Of a stretch of 64,000 nt of DNA, positions 52,148 through 62,865 are shown one piece after another. Position 1 is the stretch's first letter, and each line of letters starts with the position of its first letter. Below the pieces are notes generated by a model. It was not told the origin of the DNA. It saw nothing but the letters and a program-made list of their open reading frames with translations, and made no database searches. The stretch is from assembly GCA_013248845.1 (NCBI GenBank), contig WSQC01000020.1, positions 186,001 to 250,000 of the forward strand, given 5' to 3'. The stretch comes from Passalora sequoiae. Its lineage: Eukaryota; Ascomycota; Dothideomycetes; Mycosphaerellales; Mycosphaerellaceae. The position numbers and the translations under genes were made by a program.

Positions 52148-54804
52148 ATGGCAAAATTGTCGGCCACCGCACAAGATCAGCCGACTACCGCGCCTGCCCA
52201 AACGATGCGACAAACGCGTAGCATGAGCGCAGAACCCGCAGGAAGCGTGCCACCGAGTAGCTCCAAAGCACGTGCAGCGCAGACGAAGAGGTCGGCTGGG
52301 AACAAGAAGTCGATTGGTAGTGCATCAGTAAATAAAAAAAGTCGCAAGCTACAGACGAAGGCGGTTCCACCAGGTAAGTACGAAGTAGTCAGCTCGGGTA
52401 TGCCCCATCCACCGATGGGCCGATGCAGCCCGAACGACACTTTATCTCAGATGCACGACGATGGAGATACAATCGCAGACACGGAGCTGAGATACCTGAC
52501 TGGTCAAAGGGCAATGGCTGACCTCAGACAGAACTCGAAACTGTCGCAGAAAATGCCGAGCATGACAACGAGGTCGACCTACAAGCTCAGACGCTCGTGG
52601 AGGCAGAGACTGCCGAAACTGAGGACGTGTCAGGCCATAAGGACGCTGGGCGAGCATCCGTAGATTCTGCTATGTCTGGGACTACAGCGAAGACGTCTTT
52701 CTCCCAAGAAGAATTGGACATGCTTGACACTGATGTCATGGTCGATGAGTTGGCTGAACTTGCGGCTGCTGCAGACAAACTCACTCAACTACTGATGCCA
52801 AATGGCGCCAGAACTACATGCGATACCTGGAAGGAGATCAAGCGGAATGGGTCAAAGCAGAACAAGCTCTATCTATCACGCCTAAGGACTTTTACCCACC
52901 ACAAAGCCAGCTTCGGCACTATGCCTTATATACGGCCCGACTTGGTTCTGCGAGGCGTGCTTAACATTCACAACACAGCTGGTCTACCTCCTGCTCAATG
53001 GCGACCGGACGACATACTCCTCCGTGTCAACCTCGCTCAAATGCTCAATACCCTCCTCATTGCCTGCTACACGACCGATCTCGTTTGGACACCACATTGT
53101 ACAGACGCATTGCAACAGCTCTACGATGCATATCCGAACTGCATCGCTGGCCACAAATACAGTCGTGCTGCACTCGAGTTCTACCTGAATATGACCGCGC
53201 AGGTCGTCATTACGCACCTGGAGATATCTGCCGGGGCCGATCCTGGTTTCTCGCCGTTCTCTGTACTAGACGCTGCGTTCTTTGATGGCAACGGTGACTT
53301 TAAGCACATCGATGCACTCGGTCTGTCCGAGACAAGCGAAAGAGAATGGCATGAAGCAAAAGAGATCCTGCTGGAGCTGTTCACCGAGCTGAAAAGACCA
53401 TTTCCAGCAGATGATGGTACTAATGCAGCAGCCGCTATTGGTCGCCTCAAGACTCAGTTCAGATGGGAGGTTTTCCAAGACCATGCTTTGCGATACGCAG
53501 AAGCTCGCTTCGCTGAGCTAGAGGGAGCAATCATTCATGCTGGCGGCGTGGCTCAGATACTGGATGGTCTTGGCAAAGAAATAGAGCGTCGAGAAGAGGA
53601 AAAGTTCATACAAGAGACTCGACGCAAGTCGGGCTCCAAGGGAAAGCGCAAAAGTCTGCTGAGTAACCCTGTTGCGAGGTTGCTTGCGACACAGCAAGAT
53701 GCCGAAGCAGCTGCTGCGTCAGTACCGGCATTGCCGTCTCGACCCGTCGAAGTGCCACCTCAGGTCGCAGCCCCCGAGTCTGGTTCGCTTTCCCAGCCAC
53801 AAGACGCTGATGGTCGGCCAAGCGAGCTCTCTGAATCCCCAAAGCAACTCCAACCTCCTTCTAGTCTCGCGATGACACTGGCGTTTCAGCAAATGAGTCG
53901 ACAAAAAGCAGCGAAGCAGCAAAAGCGTTTGACTGATCCACAGCCAGACGCGCAAAGGATACAGTTCAATGACGATGAAGAGCTGCAGACTCAGACTTAC
54001 ATTTCGCCTGCGAGACCCAGCGCCCAATTTAGAATACCTGGCTCATCCGCCGCTGGTAAGAGGAAGGCCGATGAGATTGAGGATGATGATGACGAGAGTG
54101 TTCCGGACCCGACCCAAGATCAAGGTTTTCAAACCGGTAGACAAGATCATGCCGCCGCTGCACGAAGAAGGCAAGAGGTGTCTTTCGCGCAGCCTCCGCA
54201 GAGATCATCAGCAATTGAGTCTGCAAGTTCTGTGGCAGGATCGTCTAGAATGGCTTCTTCTGCGCCAGGACCGAGCCCTGCTAAACGCCAGCGCAAGAAT
54301 CCCGGATCGACAATACCGCCTCCTTCGGCAACCGGCGGTATCGCTGAAGGGGACAACAAGAACTTCAAGGCGGCCAAGATTGAAGCAGCGCAGAATCGAG
54401 TAACTTCGCGTGCAAGGCCGACACAAATTCGCCGACCTTGGAGTGAGGACGAGGAGTCTACATTGATTGATCTGATTGAGGAACACGGTGAAGATGGCGT
54501 CAGCTACGCCGGCATCAAGGCGATTGATGAAGCAGGGGATATGGTGCTCAGTGACAGAAGCGGGGAAGACATCAGATTCAAGGCACGAAACATGAAGGTG
54601 ACATTCTTACTGTGAGTAGAACGCCGAACGCGAGACGAGCCTCGGTATACTAACGCGCAAAACAGGGCTGGTCGCGGGTTGCCGAAGAATTGGGACAAGG
54701 TGGTATTGGCTAAGAGGGACATCGACAAGCTCCACTCACGAAGTATATACTATCAACAGGAGCGACAGCGTCATCCCTTGGTGGTCCAGAATTGGCGGGA
54801 ATGA
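52148..54804 (+). CDS. Myb/telobox DNA-binding protein, TRF/Tbf1-like
   Basis: Three exons: 52148-52373, 52532-54611 and 54666-54804; 814 residues. Intron 1 is GTAAGT...GACAG (158 nt); intron 2 is GTGAGT...AACAG with a perfect TACTAAC branch point. All junctions keep frame. The N-terminus is low-complexity with a basic patch. Residues ~130-380 are helical (ELAAAADKLTQLL, DILLRVNLAQMLNTLLIACY, YSRAALEFYLNMTAQVVITH), possibly a TRFH-like dimerisation region. A disordered part with KRKADEIEDDDDE follows. At ~705-790 is a Myb domain, RPWSEDEESTLIDLIEEHGE, with a telobox-like third helix DIRFKARNMKVTFLLAGRGL. Proteins of this layout bind TTAGGG-type DNA at telomeres or promoters. Binding and TRFH homology are inferred. 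Confidence 0.72.
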
Positions 54805-55514
54805 TGGCGCAGCGGTCACGGCCTGATTTTCGTATTTCTTACTCTCACCAGATAGGCACGGACTGGATAGCCATCCACTTGATACCCGCGCTCGATTCTA
54901 CTCACGGGCTCCATCACTGCCATTTGAATATGAACTTTATCCTGAAAGAATGATAGCGCGGATACTCCTGGCAGATGAGCATCCACGTCGCGATATCCAG
55001 CATCAAGTCGTGACAACACCTTTCAGGTATGATGGCCATGATGTCTATTGGCTGATCAAGGTCGTTCGTCCAAGAACAACACGTACTCAGCCGCGTTCAA
55101 AAGATTCAAGTCTCAATTGCTTCTGTGGCTGCCGTGCAAGCACTCCGCGAATACTGTTATCATCTATCACTATATGGACTCGCTCGAAGATGTCGATGTG
55201 ATCTCGGCTTGGAACGAAGTACAATTGAGGCCTGTATGAATGCGCTGCGATACGGTCACGTGCTTTATGATGACTCAGCAAAGCGATACATCCCCAGTTC
55301 CCATTTCAGATCTTAATAGTTGTAAAGAATATCATTATACAGGCCATGTAGCACCCTCGGTTGTCCAATGCCCACTTACTGCGATTAGAAATGTATATGC
55401 AAGCTTCACCGAGGAGTTGTCCAGCATCTTTCGACTACTCTCGGTCCAGCAAGACACCTGATGGCTGGCTATTATAGGGCAATTCAGCCTAAGAAGTTTT
55501 AAACACATATAGTC
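54805..55514. other. intergenic, no gene seen
   Basis: 710 bp with short frames only. One near 55190-55316 (LGLERSTIEACMNALRYGHV) is protein-like but too short to support. Confidence 0.45.
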
Positions 55515-57341
55515 ATGGCTCATCTGTTGAAAGCGACATCGTCTTGCTCTGTGACTCGACAGCTGTCACGATACTTCTCTACCCCTGTGAGAAGCCACAT
55601 ACAACATGCGGCACCCACGGCTACCGAATCGTCTGTGATCACCGAAGCCTTTCACTACACGTCTGGGCGATGGCTGTGAATACTTCCGACGTCCACCCCT
55701 TTATGCAATTGTTGACATAATGTAGGTACAACGAGCCAATCCGCTTAAGAGAAAGAAACTTCAGCTTCAACATACCAGCACTTGTGGAAACTGGCGCACA
55801 GGCAATAGGACGAACTACGTCGGGACGTTCAGTCGTTCAGGAAGTTGGCTGAAGGAGGTTTCAACAGGGTGTTTGAAATTACAATGCGTGATGGGTTCCA
55901 GCTTATTGCTCGAATGCCATACCCGGTCACGCAACCAAAGCGCCTCACGACCGCAAGTGAAGTTGCCACGATGGACCTTGTTCGAGGCCATGGCGTTCCA
56001 GTCCCTGAGGTGTTCCAGTACTCTGCTGACGACAATAATCCCATTGGTGCAGAATATATCCTGATGGAGAAGGTCCACGGTAAGCCTCTGAGCGACGTCT
56101 GGTTCACTATGTCCGACAAAGAGAGGCTCAAGGTGCTGTCCGGCATCGTAGACATTGAGGCGAAGCTCTTCGACATAGACCTTCCTGCGAACGGCAGTAT
56201 CTTCTATGTCAAGGACTTCCCGCAGACTATGCAACAGCTCCCACTGCTGACACCAGCGCCCTCCGAGGAGGCGCTTTGCATCGGTCCGGACGTTTCGTTC
56301 AAATTTTGGTTCCAAGAGCGCAGCGAGCTGGACATCCCGCGCAAGCCATGTATGTTATCTTCCCCCCTGTCGTTGACGATACACTTAACTCACTTCTTCG
56401 TAGTCATTACCGCCAAGGAGGTCCTCGAAGGCGCAGCCACGAAAGAGAGGGCTTGGCTGCAGACCTACGGCAGACCCCGCATGCCATTTGACCGCATGTA
56501 CCGGGACATTACAGACTTCCAGAAATCGGATCCAGAGGAACATCTAAAGAATCTCGAAAATTACATGAAAATCGCACCGTACCTTGCACCAAAAGAGCCG
56601 TGGCTCTGTAAGCCAACGCTTCGACACCCAGACCTCACTCCCAACAACGTCTTTGTGTCCGATGAACTCGAGATTGTGAGCATCATTGATTGGCAGCACA
56701 CTAAAGCACTACCTCTGTTCTTAAATGTCGGATATCCAAGTCACTTCCAGAACTACGGAGATCCGGAGTCGGAAAATCTCATCAAACCGCAACTACCACA
56801 AGATCTGGATCAGTTAGATGATGAAGAACGAGAGCAAGAGCTTGAGCAGTATCGAAGACGATATGTCCATTTCTACTATACGGGCGCCACTGCTACGAAA
56901 AATAAGCGCCATTTCGACGCCATGATGCACGAAGGGGGCCTGTTCCGACGCAGAATCTACGAGCATGCTGCAGAGCCCTGGGAAGGAAACAACATTCCTT
57001 TAAAGGCAGATCTCATCCGCTTGTCGCGAGAGTGGTCGCAACTAGCACAGACACAAGAGGACCTGCCTCCTGCTTGCCCGCTCGTATTCGAAGACGAAGA
57101 TGACGCCGAAAAGGTTCTGCAGGGAGCACTGAAGCAGGAGGAAGTGGACCGACAGCTGGAGATTTTGCGCAACGACGTAGGAGTCGGAATCGATGGCTGG
57201 GTGTCGATTGATAAATATGATAGCGCTCGAGATAGGTCTGCGTACTTGAAAGCACGGGCGTTCGAAAGAGCTGATGACGATTTCGAGCGATGGACAATAG
57301 AGAAGTTTTGGCCGTTTGATGACTTTGATGAGAGGGAATAG
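55515..57341 (+). CDS. AIM9: AIM9-like mitochondrial aminoglycoside-phosphotransferase-fold protein (apparent frameshift)
   Basis: ATG at 55515 starts MAHLLKATSSCSVTRQLSRY, a likely mitochondrial presequence, then FHYTSGRWL. Intron 1 is 55676-55725 (GTGAAT...TGTAG), leading to YNEPIRLRERNLSFNIPALV and ETGAQAIGRT. Here the frame must change by one base between about 55818 and 55843 to reach KLAEGGFNRVFEITMRDGFQ. Intron 2 is 56350-56403 (GTATGT...TCGTAG, 54 nt, no stop). The kinase-like fold shows LIARMPYPVTQPKRLTTASE, the catalytic loop LRHPDLTPNNVFV and IVSIIDWQHT. The C-terminus (IEKFWPFDDFDE) is family-like. AIM9 affects mitochondrial inheritance in yeast; its substrate is unknown. The shift could be a sequencing error, a missed tiny feature or a real lesion. 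Confidence 0.75.
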
Positions 57342-57646
57342 AGGTTGATGCAGAGGATTGAGATATTCTGATGCAGCCGATGTGAGCGAGGATTTGAAGT
57401 TCGTTGCGCACGTGTTTCTGTTGTGCCTCGAAATGTATAATGACCGAATTGTGATCTCCTCTCAAGCATATTTGATAGACAAAGACCATACATTGCCAAA
57501 CAGTTGATATCAATCAATGATCATGTTCCCAGAACCCAAACACTGTCGGCGGAGGGAACAACCTTTTCTCCGCTCCTCGCGCCATCTCACCTCCATCACA
57601 ATCACCACAATCTTCATACAACCACCCCAATGATGCAATAGCAACC
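57342..57646. other. short intergenic spacer
   Basis: 305 bp between AIM9-like and the small membrane protein on the same strand. Pyrimidine-rich before 57647; no gene. Confidence 0.5.
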
Positions 57647-58162
57647 ATGTCCCGCCAATCCAGCCTCCTCCGCTACACCCTCCTCCTCCTCCTAACCTCC
57701 CTCTCAATCGCCCTCGCCGCAACCCCCACCTCCTTCTGCAAATGCACCTGCTTCACCAACAGCACCATAATCCCCCTCGACGCCTCCGTCCCCCCCTCCC
57801 TCAAAAACAACACCTTCTTCACCACCCCGGACTCCACTCCCTCCAGCGACGAAGCCGACGAAACACCCCGCCGCATGGCCCTGCGAAAGAGAGCCCCCAC
57901 CAGCGAAGGAGGAGGAGGCCGCAAGACTTGTGCGGATTGCAATAAGCAATTTTGTCTGGATTATAATTTGGCGATTTGTCGTGGGGCGGATGTGGAGAAG
58001 GATGTTTTTACGACGTGTTTTCAGAGGGATAGTCGGAAGGATGAGGTTGTTGTGGTGGGGTTCATTTTTGCTACGGTTGGGTTGTTGGCGTGGGCGGTGG
58101 TGAGGCCTTGGGTGGAGAGTTTGAGGGAGAGGGGGAGGTATGTTAGGGTTGGGGGTGGGTGA
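57647..58162 (+). CDS. small Cys-rich membrane protein
   Basis: 171 residues, single exon. Signal peptide (YTLLLLLTSLSIALAATP), then a luminal region with CKCTCFTNSTIIPLD and, after a Ser/Pro/Arg linker, KTCADCNKQFCLDYNLAICR and VFTTCFQRDSRKDEVVV. A single transmembrane helix (VGFIFATVGLLAWAVVRPWV) and a short basic tail (RERGRYVRVGGG) complete it. The spacing C-x-C-x-C ... C-x2-C-x4-C ... C ... C resembles a family of conserved fungal ER or secretory membrane proteins that I recall as uncharacterised. NST and NNT are possible N-glycosylation sites. GC content and codon use shift sharply: C-rich in the first half, G/T-rich in the second. Function unknown. Confidence 0.8.
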   Translation: MSRQSSLLRYTLLLLLTSLSIALAATPTSFCKCTCFTNSTIIPLDASVPPSLKNNTFFTTPDSTPSSDEADETPRRMALRKRAPTSEGGGGRKTCADCNKQFCLDYNLAICRGADVEKDVFTTCFQRDSRKDEVVVVGFIFATVGLLAWAVVRPWVESLRERGRYVRVGGG

Positions 58163-58546
58163 GGGGGTTGGATGGGGTGGAGGGTTTTGCTTTGCTTTGG
58201 GGGCAGGACCTGTGAGCGGGGCTTGTGTGGTGGGATGGATACGTGCGGAGAGCGGGGGTCCATGGGATATTGCAAATGGGAGAGTGAAGGATGGAAAGCA
58301 TGGGTTGGGTTTCTGGAAGCACTATCTGTCGCTGAGCAATAACCATTCTGGTCGTGGTTTATGATTTAAAAGGACCCCGCTAAATCCAGCCATAAGCCAG
58401 CATCGCTCCGGCATCAGATCAGAGTTGCACCTTCTGCAACGCCTCAGTAGCAGCTGCTTGACGACTTGATCTACGCCAGTCGCCTAGCAGATCGGCAGAA
58501 GCCAAAGTCATGAAACAATCGCTTGCAGAACCTCCGCGAGCACAGC
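58163..58546. other. convergent intergenic spacer
   Basis: 384 bp between two convergent 3' ends. No gene; G-rich at the left end. Confidence 0.5.
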
Positions 58547-61326
58547 TCACAAGAAGAAAGCCAGCATGAAGAAGGCACCAAGCACTCCGGCCTCGATATT
58601 CCGCATCTTCGAAGCACCACCGGTAGCCGTTGGTGTGGCATCAGCAGTCGATGTTGAAGCCGTATCACTAGTCGATAAGGGCTTGCTTGTCGAGGCTGGT
58701 ACTGGTGTCGATGAGGTATCCGTAGTCAACAGCAGCTTACTCTTTGTAACTGTTGTCGATGATTTGACGGTGTCGAGGGAAGTGGAGATGTTTGCTGCAA
58801 GGACCGAGAGCCCTTCCGTCGAGAGCTCCTTCGTCGATGGCATCGGGTGATGGCAAGGCCATGTTGTGCCCGAGACAACACCACTCGAGGTTGCGAAGCT
58901 GACGCAGAGCGAGGCGGTTCTAGTTGCTGGCTCGACGGTAATTGTGATTGTGGTCTGGGGAAGATTGTCAGTTTTGTGCAAGATAGGAGATCTCATGGTT
59001 CGCTTACGAAGTCGCTGGCAGCGGCTCCAGTGGCCGTGGCGGAACCGGTAACATGTTGATTTGCAAAGGCTCGCGTAACCTGCTCGGATCCCTCGCTTTC
59101 AGTGGAGCCGGCGGTGCGCTTCACGATCTCGGTGTCAACGTTGGCGATTGGAAATGGTGATGGGAAGTCGGTGATTCGAGAGGAGGCACTATGCCCGTCA
59201 TCGAATAGAGTGGAAGTGGCTGGCTTGAACGTCTTGGTTTCGGAATAGCGCTGCTTCGTAGAGTGACCGGCCGTGGTGGTACGCAGTGTTGTGTTATTCC
59301 ATTGCGGGATTTCAATCGAATGAGTGCTCTCGTTACATGGTGCGGTCCCAACGGTAGTTACAAGAATGCTTGGCGTGGCTGCAGCTGGTGGCATTGGATG
59401 ACCACGGGCGTCGTTGGCGCGCTTCGCCTGCACTCCAGCAGCCGCAGCCGTGGCGAAAGCTGGCTGTCTGGTCACGACAATAGTCCTCTCGGTGACGGTG
59501 ACCACAGACGCTGGGAAATCATCGTCCGATGGCTCGGTGGAGGTCTCTGCCGGCACAGTGGCTGTACGAGCGTTCAATTCGTACTTCACATAATAAGTAT
59601 CGTCTTGTAGGATGACATCTTGAAGACCGCGTTTGACGACTCGGAGCCCCTTCGGTTGAGTTGCAGCAGTTGCGCTAGGAGGTCCAAATGGTCGAGAGGG
59701 CTGCCAAGTCTGCTGGCCAGGATCGATGATCGTCTGCTCCTGGCGCTCGATGACTGCATCTCGCTTCCAGTCGATACTGAAAGGTGGGGCGGGCTCCCAA
59801 AGGTGCTGAGGGTAGTCCGTAACCTCGGGCTGGCGCTTGATGTCGGCATCTCGTTTCCAGTCGATGCTAAAAGGTGGAGCGGGCTCCCAAAGATGCTGAG
59901 GGTAGTCCGTAACCTCAGGCTGGCGCTTGCTGGGAGGAAGGGTAATGGCGGGTGTAACAGCGATATTCTCTAGGTCAGTCGTAACGCTTGCTTTTGGGCC
60001 AGAAAGAGCCATGGGATATTCGTCGTCTGGGATACAGTCTGGGCCGCAGATGCCGACTGTCAAGCAACAGGCTGGCGCCCAGAGCTGCTTAGAATCCAGG
60101 GTCTGGACGATCTGACGCTCGGTAATTGCTGGTGAAGCTTGAGTAGGGGCTGCGGTCACTGTCAAACGTACATTAGCGTCGTCCACAGTTCGAGCGTCGT
60201 CAGCATCACGCATGAGATCCTCCTGAGACTGAGCTGTACGCTTCAATATCGTTGCTGTCTCCGAAGATTCCGGTGGTGCTATGTCCTCTGCTGGCAAAGC
60301 ACGGACCGAGACGCCAGATGAGACCGTAGCAGCATCGTAATTTTCGTCCCAGACGAGGTTAACCTTCACGCAAGCTGTGAAGTTGAAGGCGTCTTCGACA
60401 TTGGCCACATGGAAGCCAGCTGGCAAGATGTTCCAGATCGCTGGGAAGGTTGTATTGCCGCCTTCAAAGTACTTGCCACAGTGAAAGAACTCGATCTGAT
60501 CGCCGAACATCAGATTCCCGGTATCCTTGCATGCAGACCATTTTTTGCTGACAGTCAAATGCTTGAAAGCCTGTTGGGATCGGAATCGAAGCTTGCCATA
60601 TTTATCGAAAGTGCCAGTCCGGCCAGTGTGGTCGGTGAGGATGCCATAGTCGTCGATCTTGAATGGACCACTCACACGAAGCAGGGCCGGGTTGAAGGTG
60701 AACAACGAAGAGATTGTGCTTGGCTTTAGAGTTGTGCTTGTGATGCTGAACTTTATTCCTAGCTTGGCGGCACATATGCTGATGAAGCCAGCCTCGTCCA
60801 CCCGCTTCTCAAGTGTAGCGTTTGTGGCTGGCGCAGTCACAACGTCGCGTGTGTCGATAAGCTTGTTGTGTGCCAGACCATTGTTGACGCCGCCACCGAG
60901 GTACTTCTCAATATCGTCTGGCTGGGCTTGTTGGCGCAACTCACAGTTTGCGTGAGAACATCGGATGTCGCGATTGCCCTCGGGAGCTGGAGTTGTGTTT
61001 GAGCTGGTGAGTTGCGAATGTGAGGGAGCTTGTAACGCTGCCGTGGTCTCGTGAGGTCGGAAGGGCATCTCAGTCTTGCCATCCGCCCAGATGTCAAGGT
61101 CGCCAGGAGCCGTCATATGTCCACGTGCTGATTCCGTCGCAGTGTCCGTATTCGTGCCGACTGTGAAGAGAACGTGCGGATCGCGTGAAGCAAAGTCATT
61201 GTCACGCTTACCTTGATCTGCGTCAACGACAGCATTGGACTGTCCTCTACCTAGCGCTACCGCATGTGCGCCATTGGAGATGCTGATTACCACCGCGATG
61301 CTGGCGATGCCGCGCTTGAAGCGCAT
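58547..61326 (-). CDS. secreted, PIR-like, GPI-anchored repeat protein with many Lys-Arg sites
   Basis: Exon 1 61326-59008, intron 59007-58955 (GTAAGC...CCCCAG), exon 2 58954-58547; 908 residues. Signal peptide at the N-terminus (IASIAVVISISNGAHA). Residues ~218-328 resemble the C-terminal domain of PIR cell-wall proteins (YGILTDHTGRTGTFDKYG, W-S-A-C-x-D-T-G-N-L, FFHCGKYFEGGN). Residues ~400-560 hold four units of [KE]RQ-x(n)-Q-x-[LT]W-x-P-[AS]; the central two are identical (PEVTDYPQHLWEPAPPF) and encoded by a 90-bp tandem repeat. Ten Lys-Arg dipeptides lie after the signal. Exon 2 is Ser/Thr-rich and ends GGASKMRNIEAGVLGAFFML-type, a GPI-attachment signal. Likely a Kex2-processed cell-wall protein; release of peptides is inference. 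Confidence 0.75.
59762..59933 (-). repeat. 90-bp coding tandem repeat (two units)
   Basis: Units start at 59762 and 59852 (plus-strand coordinates), each beginning CG(C/T)TTCCAGTCGAT and containing GCGGGCTCCCAAAG(G/A)TGCTG. They differ at several silent sites while encoding the same peptide, so the protein sequence appears constrained. The second unit diverges after about 82 bp. Confidence 0.9.
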
Positions 61327-62221
61327 GTTGACGCGGTCGTCGTATTGTGGTCGTTGTTGTTGGCGTTGTCGAGCAGTGGCGGTCGGAAAGTGGAGAGTGG
61401 TTGGTGTTGTGGTGCTGAGTGAAGAGTGAAGAAAGGTGAGCCGCTGTGGTGCTATGAAGAACTCGGTGCCCTGTCGGAATGTGCGCTTGAGCCGTTTCTC
61501 AATCTCATGTCATGTGCTGAGCGACCGTTGACGCTAAGGCTCGAGTTGTCGGCGCAAGGCAAGAGCCGCAACGGTTGTCTCTATGGATGAACGATTGGCC
61601 TGACCTCCGGCGAAGCAGTTGAGATACTTCGTAGCGATTGTGATAGCTCGCGTTACTCAAGGCCTGCAAAGCATCGGCAGAGATCTCTTTTGCATCTGCT
61701 AAATCGACAGCCGCTGCGGTGAATTAGGAGGATTGAGTTTGACTGTTGTCAGAGTGTCCTTGAGCAGAAGGTTTTTATTGTCAGTTACTTAAAGCTTATC
61801 TGACCATTAAGAACTAGTCTTCAATGACGAGGCTACTGGCACGTGCTAATCATGTGCTGCCCCTCTCGGACTGTGAACGTTAAGCGCGAAGGGGTTCAGA
61901 GTGGTCGCTGCGGTATCGCCCATGACTGCCTATTGCATTTAGGGGTCGCACATCGTGTTACTGAAGATAGAGGCACTGATAATCGAATCATGCTGATCGC
62001 GTAGTCCACTCGAAGGTGCTCCACGAAGTCTGCAAAAGGACGGAACTTATGCGAGCATATTCTTCAGACTGCCTGTGACCTACAGCTATCCGAGCGTCAG
62101 TTGTGTATGTGAGATGTTGGAAATAGCTTGTCTTTCTATCTTTGTACAAAAGTGATCTCGCACCTTGTGCATTATACCACCAAAGTTGAATATATCTTTC
62201 TAATGACTACGACAGTGAATG
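61327..62221. other. intergenic, no gene seen
   Basis: Promoter side of the repeat protein gene plus the 3' flank of the next minus-strand gene. No coding frame worth listing. Confidence 0.5.
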
Positions 62222-62865
62222 TCAAACACAAGTCTCCTCTAAATGTCTAAAATTGTGGCCAAAAAATTTCTGCCGGCATGAAGTCGAAGGCGTCCTTTGC
62301 TTTTCGCCTGGCGCCAGCTCTTCGATACGCTGACGACGAGGACCTGTCTCTGCATCGGCAATAGCGATCGTGGGTTTTGAGCTTGTGCCGTACCAGCACA
62401 ATTCCTGGAATGCATGTTCGTGACCGGCGAGATGTCCATGGATGTGCAGGATGCGGTGCCTTGTATCAGTAGGCAGAGTCTCGAATTTTTTTCTTCCAGC
62501 GCTGCTTTCATACGAAGCCTGCAAGTCGACTACATGAATGTCTCTGTAGAACCATGCTAGATGCGTTACATTGTCCGCAAAGCGATGCCCGTTGTTCAAC
62601 ACTGGCAGATTCGCTGGCTCTTGTCTAGCATCGCTCGGACCACTAGCTCTTGCGCCCATCCTCTCTTCGGCCTTCCTGAGAAAGGAGGCATCCACGGAGC
62701 ACGAGCTTCTGCTCCTAGCAGCCTCTACAGTCTTCGACCGCTTCCAGGCTGACTCTGCCAGCGAGCGAGCTCTTCTCGTCCGTGCTTGTGACCGATGGTG
62801 TATAGGCTGTACCCTGCTCCGCCGTAGATGGCGAGACGAGCGCAAAGTCTGAGGAAGGCGAACAT
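62222..62865 (-). CDS. small two-exon protein of unknown function
   Basis: Exon 1 62865-62729, intron 62728-62676 (GTAGAG...TCTCAG, 53 nt), exon 2 62675-62222, giving 196 residues. The N-terminus MFAFLRLCARLAIYGGAGYS then LYTIGHKHGREEL forms a hydrophobic, possibly membrane-inserting or mitochondrial-targeting segment. Exon 2 has HRFADNVTHLAWFYRDIHVV, DLQASYESSAGRKKFETLPT and HAFQELCWYG, a charged helical stretch that looks conserved. The last ~50 residues are basic and less ordered. Frame is kept across the splice, and coding-like sequence in two frames joined by a canonical short intron supports a real gene. Upstream in-frame ATGs exist (for example 62982), but MFAFLRL is the likeliest start. 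Family not recognised. Confidence 0.55.

Noticed and set aside
55125..55316. Plus-strand frame LGLERSTIEACMNALRYGHV
   Set aside because: Short, no recognised fold, and not linked by a credible splice to a neighbour.
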